Notes: generated by a model from the sequence alone, not told the origin. Positions 1-7,135 are shown, counted from the first letter of the stretch. The stretch: DNA of 9,609 nt from Thermodesulfovibrionales bacterium (GCA_020062205.1 JAGUWT010000242.1:1-9609); one strand, 5' to 3'. Numbers and translations are program-made.

Positions 1-105
1 AGAAGTGAGCGTGTTGCAAAATATAATAGGCTTCTCAGAATTGAGGAGGAACTATCAGACTCTGCTCTATACAAAGGGAAAGAATCGTTTTATAATTTAA
101 GGTAA
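1..105 (+). CDS. eno: Enolase (phosphopyruvate hydratase), C-terminal end only
   Basis: The frame starting at base 1 is open for 34 codons to TAA at 103-105 and begins before the window. The visible peptide contains RSERVAKYNRLLRIEEEL followed by an aromatic/basic tail (ESFYNLR). This matches the conserved enolase C-terminus (E. coli has RSDRVAKYNQLIRIEEAL at the same place). Enolase interconverts 2-phosphoglycerate and phosphoenolpyruvate in glycolysis and gluconeogenesis in the cytoplasm. The catalytic residues lie outside the window, so activity cannot be judged. The stop overlaps the next start by one base (TAATG), which suggests cotranscription with the division gene downstream. The motif is distinctive, so the identification is firm despite the short length. 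Confidence 0.9.
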   Translation, partial: RSERVAKYNRLLRIEEELSDSALYKGKESFYNLR

Positions 106-431
106 TGGGCGGCCCAGCGAATCTTTTACGAAAACAGGTAGTTTCAGAGCTGAAAAAAAGAAGGCTCATTTTTTTTACCCTCATATTACTGAGCTTTATC
201 TATTTCGGTATTACCCTGCTTTTTGATGACATGGGTATCCTCAGGTATAAAGAACTCAAAAAGACCAGGGCACAAATAGAAACACAGATAAAAGAGATAA
301 AAAAGGAAAACGAGCAACTCAGGTCAGAGGTAAAGTCACTCAAGGAAGATCCCTTTTATACAGAGAAACACGCCCGCGAAAAATTCGGTATGTCAAAGTC
401 TGACGAGTATATCTTCCAGTATGACAGATAG
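105..431 (+). CDS. FtsB/DivIC-type septum formation initiator protein
   Basis: A 108-residue protein with the architecture of the FtsB/DivIC family: a short basic cytoplasmic N-terminus (KKRR at 17-20), one membrane segment at about 21-40 (LIFFTLILLSFIYFGITLLF), then a charged, heptad-like coiled coil at about 47-82, ending in the family's FYTEKHAREKFGM block at about 84-96. Family members are bitopic membrane proteins that join FtsL and FtsQ/DivIB at the division site. The start codon overlaps the enolase stop. Only a weak AAGG lies just in front of it, so reinitiation after enolase is likely. The enolase-divIC order is common in bacteria and supports the call. Sequence alone does not decide between the names ftsB and divIC, so no symbol is given. 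Confidence 0.85.
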   Translation: MGGPANLLRKQVVSELKKRRLIFFTLILLSFIYFGITLLFDDMGILRYKELKKTRAQIETQIKEIKKENEQLRSEVKSLKEDPFYTEKHAREKFGMSKSDEYIFQYDR

Positions 432-2598
432 GCCGCTTTATATCGCCTTTGTCTGGCATATGCATCAGCCATTCTACCGGGACGCCCTGACAGGACTCTA
501 CAGACTTCCCTGGGTAAGGCTTCACGGTACAAAAGACTATCTTGATATGGTAGAAATCCTCAGGGACTTCCCGAATATAAAACAGACATTCAATTTCACC
601 CCTTCACTTCTTGAACAGATTATGGACTACACAGAAAATGATGCAAAAGACCTGTATCTCGAAGTTACTCTAAAAAAGTCATCTGAACTGAATTCAGAAG
701 AAAAGCTATTTATCCTCGAGAATTTCTTCCTTGCAAACTGGGATCATATGATAAAACCATTCCCGAGATATTATGAACTCCTTGTAAGGAGGGGCTTGCG
801 GCTTATCAAAAGCGACCTTATGCGAAAAATAAAATATTTCAGTGATGACGATTTTCTTGACCTGCAGGTCCTTTTCAATCTCTGCTGGATAGACCCGCTC
901 TTCAGAAAAAGAGAGCCTTTCCTGAAAATGCTTGTTGAGAAAGGCAAAGACTTTACTGAAGAAGATAAGCAGATGCTCATCTTAAAACAATTCGAGATAT
1001 TACAAAAGATAATTCCAACCTACAAAGAGATGGCAGGGAAAAGACAGATTGAACTCACTGTCTCGCCATTCTATCACCCTATCCTTCCCCTCCTCTGCGA
1101 TACAAATTCTGCAAAAATTGCCATACCTGATATACCGCTTCCTCAGAGAAGATTTGTTCATCCTGAAGATGCAGAAAAACAGATACGGATGGGCCTGGAT
1201 TATTTCGAGAAACTTTTTGAATACAAACCTGACGGGATGTGGCCTTCTGAGGGATCAGTGAGTGAAGAGGCTGTAAGAATAGCAGCAAAAGAGGGGATAC
1301 AATGGATTGGAACTGATGAGGAGATCCTTTCAAATTCAATGGGGAAAAGACTTCGGGATAGCACAGGGAACATCATGGAACCAGGGATCTTCTACAGACC
1401 ATATATGTTTGATAATGTTTCAATCATCTTCAGGGATCACCAGATGTCTGATCTCATTGGTTTTGTTTATTCAGGCTGGGATTCGAAAAAGGCAGCAGAG
1501 GATTTCATCAACAAGCTCATTCAGGTATGGGCCCATATACCAAAAGACAAACCACATCTCATACCAATTATACTTGATGGAGAAAATGCATGGGAATATT
1601 ACAAGAATGATGGATATGATTTCTTCCGGTATCTCTATGAAGGTTTGTCCAGTGAGGAAAGGTTAAAGACGGTCTCGGTCTCGGAATACCTTTTTGAGCA
1701 TGACAGGGGTGAACCTCTGCACAGGCTTCATGCAGGTTCATGGATTTATGCAAATTTTAGAGTATGGATCGGCCATGAGGAGGACAATAGAGCGTGGGAC
1801 TACCTTTCAGAAACACGGAATGACCTTGAGACATTTCAGAAGATGAACCCTGATAAAAATGTATTAGAGGCATGGAAGGCCTTATATGTTGCTGAGGGAA
1901 GTGACTGGAACTGGTGGTATGGGGATGAACATATTACAGAGAACCAGAAGGATTTTGACGAACTTTTCAGATTCAATCTTATGAAGATTTATAAAGAAAT
2001 GGGGAAAGAGGTTCCACAGCATTTATTTGTACCTATACACAGAGAAGAACGGAGTGTATCTCCAACAATAACAATACGGGGATTTATAGAGCCCAAAATT
2101 GATGGCATGGTAACAAGCTATTTTGAATGGTATCAGGGCGCTCTTATGGATGTAAAAAAATCTGGTGGCAGCATGCACAAGGCGGAAAGTATTTTATCCA
2201 GTCTCTATTATGGCTTTAACAAAGATAACCTTTTCCTGAGGATGGACTTTTCGATTCCATTCAGTGAACTCCCTGATAATACAAAAATTTCTATCACGAC
2301 AATAAAACCTTCACCATGTAAGATTATTGTCTCAATCAAACCTTTCTTATCCTATGCAGAACTCCTCAGAAAGACCGATGGAGACTGGGAAAAAATAAAA
2401 GATATTCCCGATGTTGCTATGCAGGATATCTTCGAAATAGGTATCCCATTCTGTGACTTAAATGCCAAAGAAAAGGACGAAATGGATTTATGTGTTTCAA
2501 TTATAAAGAATGGGGAAGAGTTAGAACGGTGTCCATGGAGAGGCTACATCTCACTCATAGTGCCAACGCCTGATTTTGAGAAGATGATGTGGCACTGA
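421..2598 (+). CDS. Glycoside hydrolase family 57 alpha-glucan enzyme (alpha-amylase / glucanotransferase type, COG1449-like)
   Basis: This 725-residue protein has the conserved GH57 regions in order: HQP at 15-17; SPFYHPILPLL with His219; GMWPSEG at 272-278, where Glu277 aligns with the family nucleophile; WIGTDEE at 295-301; ILDGENAW at 384-391, where Asp386 aligns with the acid/base; and HAGSWI at 437-442 before a Trp-rich WNWWYGDEH stretch. The C-terminal ~190 residues look like a beta-sandwich module of the kind found at the end of glucodextranase-like enzymes (inference). There is no signal peptide, so it should act on cytoplasmic alpha-glucan, presumably glycogen. Family members include alpha-amylases, 4-alpha-glucanotransferases, amylopullulanases and branching enzymes. 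Exact specificity cannot be read from the sequence. The start overlaps the upstream division gene by 11 bp and the stop overlaps dtd. The glgB gene on the same strand downstream supports a role in glycogen metabolism. Confidence 0.88.
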   Translation: MTDRPLYIAFVWHMHQPFYRDALTGLYRLPWVRLHGTKDYLDMVEILRDFPNIKQTFNFTPSLLEQIMDYTENDAKDLYLEVTLKKSSELNSEEKLFILENFFLANWDHMIKPFPRYYELLVRRGLRLIKSDLMRKIKYFSDDDFLDLQVLFNLCWIDPLFRKREPFLKMLVEKGKDFTEEDKQMLILKQFEILQKIIPTYKEMAGKRQIELTVSPFYHPILPLLCDTNSAKIAIPDIPLPQRRFVHPEDAEKQIRMGLDYFEKLFEYKPDGMWPSEGSVSEEAVRIAAKEGIQWIGTDEEILSNSMGKRLRDSTGNIMEPGIFYRPYMFDNVSIIFRDHQMSDLIGFVYSGWDSKKAAEDFINKLIQVWAHIPKDKPHLIPIILDGENAWEYYKNDGYDFFRYLYEGLSSEERLKTVSVSEYLFEHDRGEPLHRLHAGSWIYANFRVWIGHEEDNRAWDYLSETRNDLETFQKMNPDKNVLEAWKALYVAEGSDWNWWYGDEHITENQKDFDELFRFNLMKIYKEMGKEVPQHLFVPIHREERSVSPTITIRGFIEPKIDGMVTSYFEWYQGALMDVKKSGGSMHKAESILSSLYYGFNKDNLFLRMDFSIPFSELPDNTKISITTIKPSPCKIIVSIKPFLSYAELLRKTDGDWEKIKDIPDVAMQDIFEIGIPFCDLNAKEKDEMDLCVSIIKNGEELERCPWRGYISLIVPTPDFEKMMWH

Positions 2599-3041
2599 TG
2601 AAGGTACTCATACAACGTGTTCATAGTTCAAAAGTTCAAATGGATGGAAAGACCTGTGGAGAAATTGGTAAAGGTCTTCTCGTATTTCTTGGTGTTGAGA
2701 AAGGCGACACAGAGACAGACCTCGAATACCTCGTTAAAAAAATCCCAAATCTCAGAGTCTTTGAAGATGAACAGAAGAAAATGAACCTTTCTGTACAGGA
2801 TATCAAAGGCGAAATCCTTGTCGTATCTCAGTTCACCTTATCTGCCGACTGCAAAAAAGGCAACCGCCCTTCGTTCGACAGTGCTGAAGAACCTGTAAGA
2901 GCTAAAGAGATGTATTTGAAATTTATAAACAACCTCAGAGCAAATGGCATCAAGGTAGCTACTGGAGAATTTGGTGCCTTAATGCAGGTACATCTGGTTA
3001 ATGATGGGCCGGTGACAATAATGCTGGACTCGAAGAGATGA
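2598..3041 (+). CDS. dtd: D-aminoacyl-tRNA deacylase
   Basis: A 147-residue protein that hydrolyses D-aminoacyl-tRNAs (and Gly-tRNA-Ala in this family), recycling tRNA and keeping D-amino acids out of protein. It works as a cytoplasmic homodimer. The N-terminus MKVLIQRV is the standard family start. The two active-site motifs sit exactly where E. coli Dtd has them: SQFTL at 77-81 and GPVT at 137-140, preceded by Asn135-Asp136. The ATG at 2598 shares its A with the TGA of the GH57 gene (TGATG), so translation is probably coupled. A GTG at 2589 would add MAL, but the family start and length (about 145 residues) favour 2598. It overlaps the following radC by four bases (ATGA). No oddities are seen. 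Confidence 0.93.
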   Translation: MKVLIQRVHSSKVQMDGKTCGEIGKGLLVFLGVEKGDTETDLEYLVKKIPNLRVFEDEQKKMNLSVQDIKGEILVVSQFTLSADCKKGNRPSFDSAEEPVRAKEMYLKFINNLRANGIKVATGEFGALMQVHLVNDGPVTIMLDSKR

Positions 3042-3745
3042 ACAACTTCCAAATGAGTAAAGAATCATCTTTCACAATTCATGACCTTCCAAAACAAGAA
3101 AGGCCAAGAGAAAGGCTTCAAAGATTTGGGCCGGAGGCACTCTCTGCTCAAGAGCTTTTAGCATTGGTTATAGGTCGAGGGACTCCTGGTAAATCCGTAG
3201 TGAACATAGCTCAAGAATTATTAGTAAAGTTTGGCAATATCAAGGCAATAAGTGAGGCAACCATTGAAGAACTTTCAAAGATCAAAGGTATTGGATTAGC
3301 CAAAGCAGCTCAGATAAAAGCCAGTTTTGAATTGGGCAAGAGGCAAGACTTAGAGATAGAACTGGATGATCTTGACATAAAGAAACCGCAGGATGTGGTT
3401 AAAGCAATACGGGCACGTATTCAGGATAAGGCAAAGGAACATTTTAAGCTCATTCTCTTGAATACCCGCAATAAAATCATTGGTATTTCTACTGTTTCTA
3501 CCGGTACACTGAATACCAGCCTGGTACATCCAAGAGAGGTATTTAAGGATGCAATTATGCATAATGCTGCTTCCGTAGTGTTAGCCCACAATCACCCTTC
3601 TGGCGACACTGAACCTTCAGAGAACGATTTAACAATTACAAAAAGATTGGCAGAAGCTGGAAAAATCTTAGGAATCGAGGTCTTGGACCATATCATTGTC
3701 ACGAAAGCTGGATTTTTCAGTTTTAAGGAGAAAGGGTTGTTATAA
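3038..3745 (+). CDS. radC: RadC-family JAB/MPN protein (UPF0758)
   Basis: A 235-residue protein with an N-terminal helix-hairpin-helix-like region at about 35-105 (LSAQELLALVIGRG, then ELSKIKGIGLAKAAQIKA). A JAMM/MPN metal-binding core follows. His184-Asn-His186, seven residues, Ser194, two residues and Asp197 reproduce the HxH-x7-S-x2-D signature, here within AHNHPSGD. The upstream GTLNTSLVHPREVF block is also typical. The historical link to recombinational repair is not well supported for the family and its biochemical role remains unsettled; the JAMM fold suggests a zinc-dependent hydrolase. The ATG at 3038 overlaps the dtd stop. Met at 3053 is an alternative start giving 230 residues, with no better ribosome-binding site. 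It closes the overlapping gene chain. Confidence 0.9.
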   Translation: MNNFQMSKESSFTIHDLPKQERPRERLQRFGPEALSAQELLALVIGRGTPGKSVVNIAQELLVKFGNIKAISEATIEELSKIKGIGLAKAAQIKASFELGKRQDLEIELDDLDIKKPQDVVKAIRARIQDKAKEHFKLILLNTRNKIIGISTVSTGTLNTSLVHPREVFKDAIMHNAASVVLAHNHPSGDTEPSENDLTITKRLAEAGKILGIEVLDHIIVTKAGFFSFKEKGLL

Positions 3746-3876
3746 ACAATATAATAACTGAGTGGCAAGGGCAGAGGTGCCCATTATGTATTGGCGTGAA
3801 GTCGGTTGTCATTTTGATAGGGGGTGAAAATAGCGTTTCGTGAATTTGTCTGAAGTGTAATACTCAGGTAAAATAG
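3742..3876 (+). pseudogene. Possible zinc-ribbon reading-frame relic
   Basis: In the short region after radC, one frame encodes a CPLC pair (codons 3778-3789) and, 19 codons later in the same frame, a CLKC pair (3847-3858). The only interruption is a TGA at 3841-3843, and the frame ends at TAG 3874-3876. C-x2-C-x19-C-x2-C is a normal zinc-ribbon layout, and the intervening stretch KSVVILIGGENSVS looks like beta-strands and a turn. There is no ATG, GTG or TTG in frame before the first pair, and the frame is closed upstream by TAA at 3724. If real, it is the remnant of a small zinc-ribbon protein or domain. Two CxxC pairs in so short a stretch could still be chance. Confidence 0.28.
3846..3874 (+). 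promoter_or_regulatory. Candidate sigma-70 promoter for the antitoxin-glgB segment
   Basis: TTGTCT at 3846-3851 (4/6 to TTGACA) and TAAAAT at 3869-3874 (5/6 to TATAAT) are separated by exactly 17 bp. Transcription would start near 3881, giving a short leader before the antitoxin start. It lies in the only real gap of the + strand gene series, where a new promoter would be expected. Based on matches to the consensus only. Confidence 0.4.
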
Positions 3877-3895
3877 GAGAAACTGAAGAATTATT

Positions 3896-3900
3896 GGAGG
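3896..3900 (+). promoter_or_regulatory. Shine-Dalgarno of the antitoxin gene
   Basis: GGAGG lies 7 bases before the ATG at 3908. It is the strongest ribosome-binding site in the window and fixes the start. It contrasts with the coupled, weak-SD starts of the genes upstream, which suggests this gene is an independent translation unit. Confidence 0.75.
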
Positions 3901-3907
3901 TCAAATT

Positions 3908-4156
3908 ATGAAAACAAAAAGTCATGTCATAGATGAAGATGCTCTTGTTGAAAGACTGCTTCCGAAAATCGAAGAAAGAGTTAGAACAGATGTTATCAGG
4001 AGCCTTATATCTGCATTAGAAGAACAGATATATCCTCCTGAGGAAGCATTCAGAGAGGAATTTATAAAACGAGTAGAAAAGGCAAGCAAAAGTACAGGAA
4101 AAGTTTTTAGGAGTACAAAAGAACTCGAAGCTCACCTTAAAAGCCTGGCCAGGTAA
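3908..4156 (+). CDS. Antitoxin-like small protein of a type II toxin-antitoxin pair
   Basis: An 82-residue, highly charged, mostly helical protein with no membrane segment. The N-terminal half (about 1-42) is Glu/Arg/Leu-rich helix and could form the DNA-binding or dimerisation part. A YPPEEAFREEFIKRV segment at about 42-56 and a C-terminal tail ending KELEAHLKSLAR resemble the toxin-wrapping region of RelB-like antitoxins. The family is not recognised with confidence. The main argument is context: a good Shine-Dalgarno, then a RelE/ParE-like frame starting 2 bp after its stop, the usual antitoxin-then-toxin order. In intact pairs the antitoxin neutralises the toxin and represses its own promoter; the candidate promoter at 3846-3874 could be the autoregulated one. 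Because the toxin is truncated, it may now be an orphan antitoxin. Confidence 0.6.
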   Translation: MKTKSHVIDEDALVERLLPKIEERVRTDVIRSLISALEEQIYPPEEAFREEFIKRVEKASKSTGKVFRSTKELEAHLKSLAR

Positions 4157-4158
4157 AT

Positions 4159-4314
4159 ATGTATGCCTTTGAAATTAAAGAAGAACTGGAGAAATCCCTC
4201 CAGAAGCTTGCCAAAAAAGATACACAACTTTACGAAGCTGTAACAAAAAAGATATTGCAGATAGCTGAAAATCCTACAATTGGAAAACCTCTCAGAAATG
4301 TCCTCAAAGGATGA
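4159..4314 (+). pseudogene. Truncated RelE/ParE-superfamily toxin (51 codons)
   Basis: An open frame of 51 codons starts with ATG 2 bp after the antitoxin stop and ends at TGA 4312-4314. It opens with YAFEIKEELEKSLQKLAKKD, followed by a helix with ILQIAENPTIGKPLRNVLKG. This is the normal first half of RelE/YafQ/ParE-type toxins: strand 1, two helices, then the N-P-x-x-x-x-PLRN-LKG turn. Family members run to about 85-95 residues and continue with beta-strands of the type RRVHVG...VLIYEI, which carry the catalytic or target-contacting residues. None of that is present; the frame stops right after LKG, and the next bases are the glgB ribosome-binding site and start. I infer a deletion that removed the toxin's 3' half and a probable loss of toxicity. 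A native mini-toxin is less likely. Confidence 0.65.
4306..4311 (+). promoter_or_regulatory. Shine-Dalgarno of glgB, inside the toxin fragment
   Basis: AAAGGA sits 7 bases before the ATG at 4319 and decides that start over the in-frame TTG at 4280 and ATG at 4298. The same six bases are the last two sense codons of the truncated toxin, whose TGA ends 4 bases before the glgB ATG. Translation of the fragment could therefore be coupled to glgB. Confidence 0.7.
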
Positions 4315-4318
4315 AACC

Positions 4319-6604
4319 ATGACAAAAGAGGATTTGAAGGAACAGATAAAGCTTATTGTGAATGCTAAGCACTGGGATCCATTTCAGGTGCTCGGTATTC
4401 ATATCATTGAGATAGACGGAAGGAAGGCAGCAACGGTTCGCGCATTTCTCCCTGAGGCTGAAGAGGCATGGGTTATCAGAGAGGCAGGAGACAGAAGACA
4501 AAAAGCAGAAGGCAGTGAGCAGAAGATAGCATTCAGAAATGAGGAACCAGAAAAGACATATCAGATGCAAAAAATCCATAAGGCTGGGTTCTTTGAGGCT
4601 GAAATTGTCGAGACAAAAAATGTATTCCCTTATCGCATCAGGATAAAGTCCTATGAGGGAATGGTATCAGAGTTTTATGACCCTTATTCGTTCTTGCCAG
4701 TACTTACTGATTTTGACCTTTATCTAATCGGTGAAGGAAGCCATCACACACAATATGAGAAGCTCGGTGCCCATATAATGGAAATAAATGGCATACAGGG
4801 TGTTCACTTTGCTGTCTGGGCCCCAAATGCAAAACGTGTGAGTGTTATTGGAGATTTTAACAATTGGGATGGAAGAAGGCATCAAATGAGGGTCCTTAGT
4901 TCATCAGGGATATGGGAGATATTTATCCCCGGTCTTAAAGAGGGGAATCTTTACAAACTCGAGATAAGATCAAGAGTGAATAAATATATCACTGTCAAGG
5001 CAGACCCGTATGCCTTTTACTCTGAAATAAGGCCTAAGAGTGCATCAATCGTCTACGATATAAACAAGTATAAGTGGAATGACAGTAAATGGATGGAAAT
5101 GCGTTCAAAGAAGAACTGGCTTGAATCCCCCATTTCCATATACGAGGCACATTTGGGTTCCTGGATGAGAGTACCTGAAGAAGGGAACAGATATCTTACT
5201 TATAGAGAGATTGCAGACAGAATGATTCGATATGTGAGGGAGATGGGTTATACCCATATCGAACTCTTACCTGTAACAGAGCATCCTCTTGATGCATCAT
5301 GGGGATACCAGACTATTGGTTATTTTGCACTGACAAGCAGGTATGGCAAACCAGAAGACTTTATGTATTTCGTGGATAAATGCCATCAGAATGGCTTAGG
5401 AGTTATCCTCGACTGGGTTCCTGCCCATTTCCCAACAGATGGCCATGGACTCGGGTTTTTTGATGGCTCTTGCATTTACGAACATGAGGATCCAAGGAAA
5501 GGATTTCATCCTGATTGGGGTACCAAGATATTCAATTACGGTAGGAATGAGGTAAAAAATTATTTACTGTCAAATGCCCTCTTCTGGTTCGAAAAATACC
5601 ATATTGACGGTCTGCGTGTGGATGCAGTTGCATCAATGCTTTATCTTGATTATTCAAGGAAAGATGGTGAATGGATACCAAACAGATTCGGTGGAAGGGA
5701 AAACCTCGAAGCTATAGATTTCCTGAAAAACTTCAATGAGATTGTCCATCGCTATCATCCTGGTATCCTTACCATTGCTGAGGAATCAACAGCATGGCCT
5801 GGTGTCTCAAGACCGACATACCTCGGTGGCCTTGGCTTCAGCCTGAAATGGAATATGGGATGGATGAATGATACCCTCGAATACTTTTCAAAAGACCCTG
5901 TACACAGGAAGTATCACCATAATAATCTCACATTCAGCCTCTTGTATGCATTTTCAGAAAACTTTACGCTTGTTCTTTCACATGATGAAGTCGTCCACGG
6001 AAAACGCTCAATGATAAACAAGATGCCAGGGGATACGTGGCAGAAGTTCGCAAATCTCAGGCTTCTTTATGGATACATGTACTGCCATCCAGGGAAAAAA
6101 TTATTATTCATGGGCGGAGAATTCGGCCAGTGGGATGAGTGGAACCACGATAAAAGCATTGATTGGCATTTATTAAATTTCACACCACACAGACGTCTTC
6201 AAAAATTTGTTATGGACTTGAACCACCTCTATCAATCTGAGCCTGCCCTTTATGAGGTTGATTTTAAATATCAGGGTTTTGAATGGATAGACTTTCGTGA
6301 TACAGAACAGAGCAGCATATCATTTATCAGAAGGGCAAAAAACCCTGATGATTTCCTTGTCATTGTATGTAATTTTACCCCTGTTCCGAGGATGGGTTAT
6401 CGTGTTGGTGTTCCTCGGAATTGTTTCTACAGAGAGATACTGAATAGCGATTCACAGATATACTGGGGAAGTAATCTGGGCAATGCTGGCGGTATGCATG
6501 CAGATGAACTCCCCTGGCAGGGAAAGGCGTATTCCCTAAACATCACCCTGTCCCCTCTGTCTGTTGTAATATTTAAGCCAGTTAAATCACAAATTCAGGA
6601 ATAA
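4319..6604 (+). CDS. glgB: 1,4-alpha-glucan (glycogen) branching enzyme, GH13
   Basis: A 761-residue enzyme that cuts alpha-1,4 chains and re-attaches them as alpha-1,6 branches during glycogen synthesis in the cytoplasm. It has the two N-terminal beta modules of long-type GlgB: N1 at about 15-120 (DPFQVLGIH) and a CBM48-like module at about 150-260 (FAVWAPNAKRVSVIGDFNNWDGRRHQM). The GH13 barrel and C-terminal domain follow. Catalytic motifs are intact: DWVPAHF at 365-371, GLRVDAVASM with nucleophile Asp435, IAEES with acid/base Glu488, and LSHDEVVHGK with Asp556. These are all offset by 30 from E. coli Asp405, Glu458 and Asp526. Much of the extra length is a hydrophilic insertion in N1 at about 57-75. 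It follows the broken toxin directly and converges with nrdR. Confidence 0.95.
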   Translation: MTKEDLKEQIKLIVNAKHWDPFQVLGIHIIEIDGRKAATVRAFLPEAEEAWVIREAGDRRQKAEGSEQKIAFRNEEPEKTYQMQKIHKAGFFEAEIVETKNVFPYRIRIKSYEGMVSEFYDPYSFLPVLTDFDLYLIGEGSHHTQYEKLGAHIMEINGIQGVHFAVWAPNAKRVSVIGDFNNWDGRRHQMRVLSSSGIWEIFIPGLKEGNLYKLEIRSRVNKYITVKADPYAFYSEIRPKSASIVYDINKYKWNDSKWMEMRSKKNWLESPISIYEAHLGSWMRVPEEGNRYLTYREIADRMIRYVREMGYTHIELLPVTEHPLDASWGYQTIGYFALTSRYGKPEDFMYFVDKCHQNGLGVILDWVPAHFPTDGHGLGFFDGSCIYEHEDPRKGFHPDWGTKIFNYGRNEVKNYLLSNALFWFEKYHIDGLRVDAVASMLYLDYSRKDGEWIPNRFGGRENLEAIDFLKNFNEIVHRYHPGILTIAEESTAWPGVSRPTYLGGLGFSLKWNMGWMNDTLEYFSKDPVHRKYHHNNLTFSLLYAFSENFTLVLSHDEVVHGKRSMINKMPGDTWQKFANLRLLYGYMYCHPGKKLLFMGGEFGQWDEWNHDKSIDWHLLNFTPHRRLQKFVMDLNHLYQSEPALYEVDFKYQGFEWIDFRDTEQSSISFIRRAKNPDDFLVIVCNFTPVPRMGYRVGVPRNCFYREILNSDSQIYWGSNLGNAGGMHADELPWQGKAYSLNITLSPLSVVIFKPVKSQIQE
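4487..4528 (+). repeat. Polypurine in-frame insertion within glgB
   Basis: A nearly pure A/G stretch built from imperfect cagaag/caaaag/gcagaa units encodes GDRRQKAEGSEQKI (residues 57-70 of GlgB). E. coli GlgB goes almost directly from the WVIEP strand to the GFF strand here, so this lies in a surface loop that is longer than in that homologue. It looks like a simple-sequence insertion that stayed in frame. Confidence 0.5.
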
Positions 6605-6613
6605 AGGTTTCGA

Positions 6614-6637
6614 TAAGCAGGGCTGACTTGAGTGACT
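6614..6637. repeat. Direct repeat, copy 1 (downstream of nrdR)
   Basis: A 24-bp unit with core CAGGGCTGACTTGAG matches the unit at 7160-7183 in the same orientation at 20 of 24 positions. All four differences are transitions. It lies in the 59-bp gap between the converging glgB and nrdR stops. No inverted-repeat structure or T-tract is visible, so it is not an obvious terminator. Confidence 0.6.
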
Positions 6638-6663
6638 TTCGAGATTTTTTGGTGGAATATTTT

Positions 6664-7122
6664 CTATTTGGTAGGTTCAAACAATGTCTTTACTTCATTC
6701 ATCAGTTCATTGATATCCTTGAACTGCCTGTAAACAGAAGCAAATCTTACATACGCAACCTTATCTAGCTCTTTTAAGGCAGACATTACCTCTTCACCAA
6801 TCCATGTACTCTGAACTTCTTTCACGCCGAGTCCGATGAGTTTCTTTTCTATTGAGTCTGTAATTCCCTCAAGGGTCTCAATGCCGATTGGCCTTTTCTC
6901 GCATGCCTTCTTGAGACCACTTAAAATCTTTATCCTCTCAAATGGTTCACGCCTTCCGTCTTTCTTGATTACCATAGGAACAACATCTTCTACCCGTTCA
7001 TAGGATGTGAAACGTTTTCCGCACTTCAAGCACTCACGCCTGCGACGTATTGCATCACCTTCTTTGCTTGTCCTTGAGTCTATGACCTTATCTTCTATAC
7101 TTCCACAGAAAGGGCACTTCAT
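6664..7122 (-). CDS. nrdR: Transcriptional repressor NrdR
   Basis: A 152-residue regulator that represses ribonucleotide reductase genes by sensing ATP/dATP and binding NrdR boxes. The N-terminal zinc ribbon has Cys3, Cys6, Cys31 and Cys34 (MKCPFCGS ... ECLKCGKRFTSYE) with the basic RRRR stretch at 26-29 used for DNA contact. The ATP-cone domain covers about 48-138 (VPMVIKKDGRREPFERIKI ... VYRQFKDINE). Length is normal (E. coli 149). The frame extends to an upstream ATG at 7158, adding MKFDYLKLELFI. However, MKCPFCGS is the invariant family start, and a GGAG lies 9 bases before the ATG at 7122, inside the extension. It is the last gene of rpiB-glyA-nrdR, 84 bp after glyA. No reductase gene or NrdR box is visible in the window. 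Confidence 0.95.
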   Translation of the reverse strand: MKCPFCGSIEDKVIDSRTSKEGDAIRRRRECLKCGKRFTSYERVEDVVPMVIKKDGRREPFERIKILSGLKKACEKRPIGIETLEGITDSIEKKLIGLGVKEVQSTWIGEEVMSALKELDKVAYVRFASVYRQFKDINELMNEVKTLFEPTK

Positions 7123-7135
7123 AATGAAAAGCTCC

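Noticed and set aside
334..344. An 11-bp match (AGTCACTCAAG) to the reverse complement of the nrdR-flanking repeat
   Set aside because: It lies in the conserved coiled-coil coding sequence of the division gene and extends no further, so it is probably coincidence.
2589..2597. GTG start for dtd
   Set aside because: It adds only MAL before the canonical MKVLIQRV. Motif numbering matches E. coli exactly when counting from 2598.
3769..3782. Hairpin GGGCA-gagg-TGCCC after radC as a terminator
   Set aside because: The stem is only 5 bp and is followed by ATTATGTATTGG, not a T-tract. It also overlaps the zinc-ribbon relic codons.
4280..4318. Longer GlgB start at TTG 4280 or ATG 4298
   Set aside because: It would overlap the toxin fragment and has no clear Shine-Dalgarno. 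ATG 4319 has AAAGGA at 7 bp, and its protein begins like other GlgB proteins.
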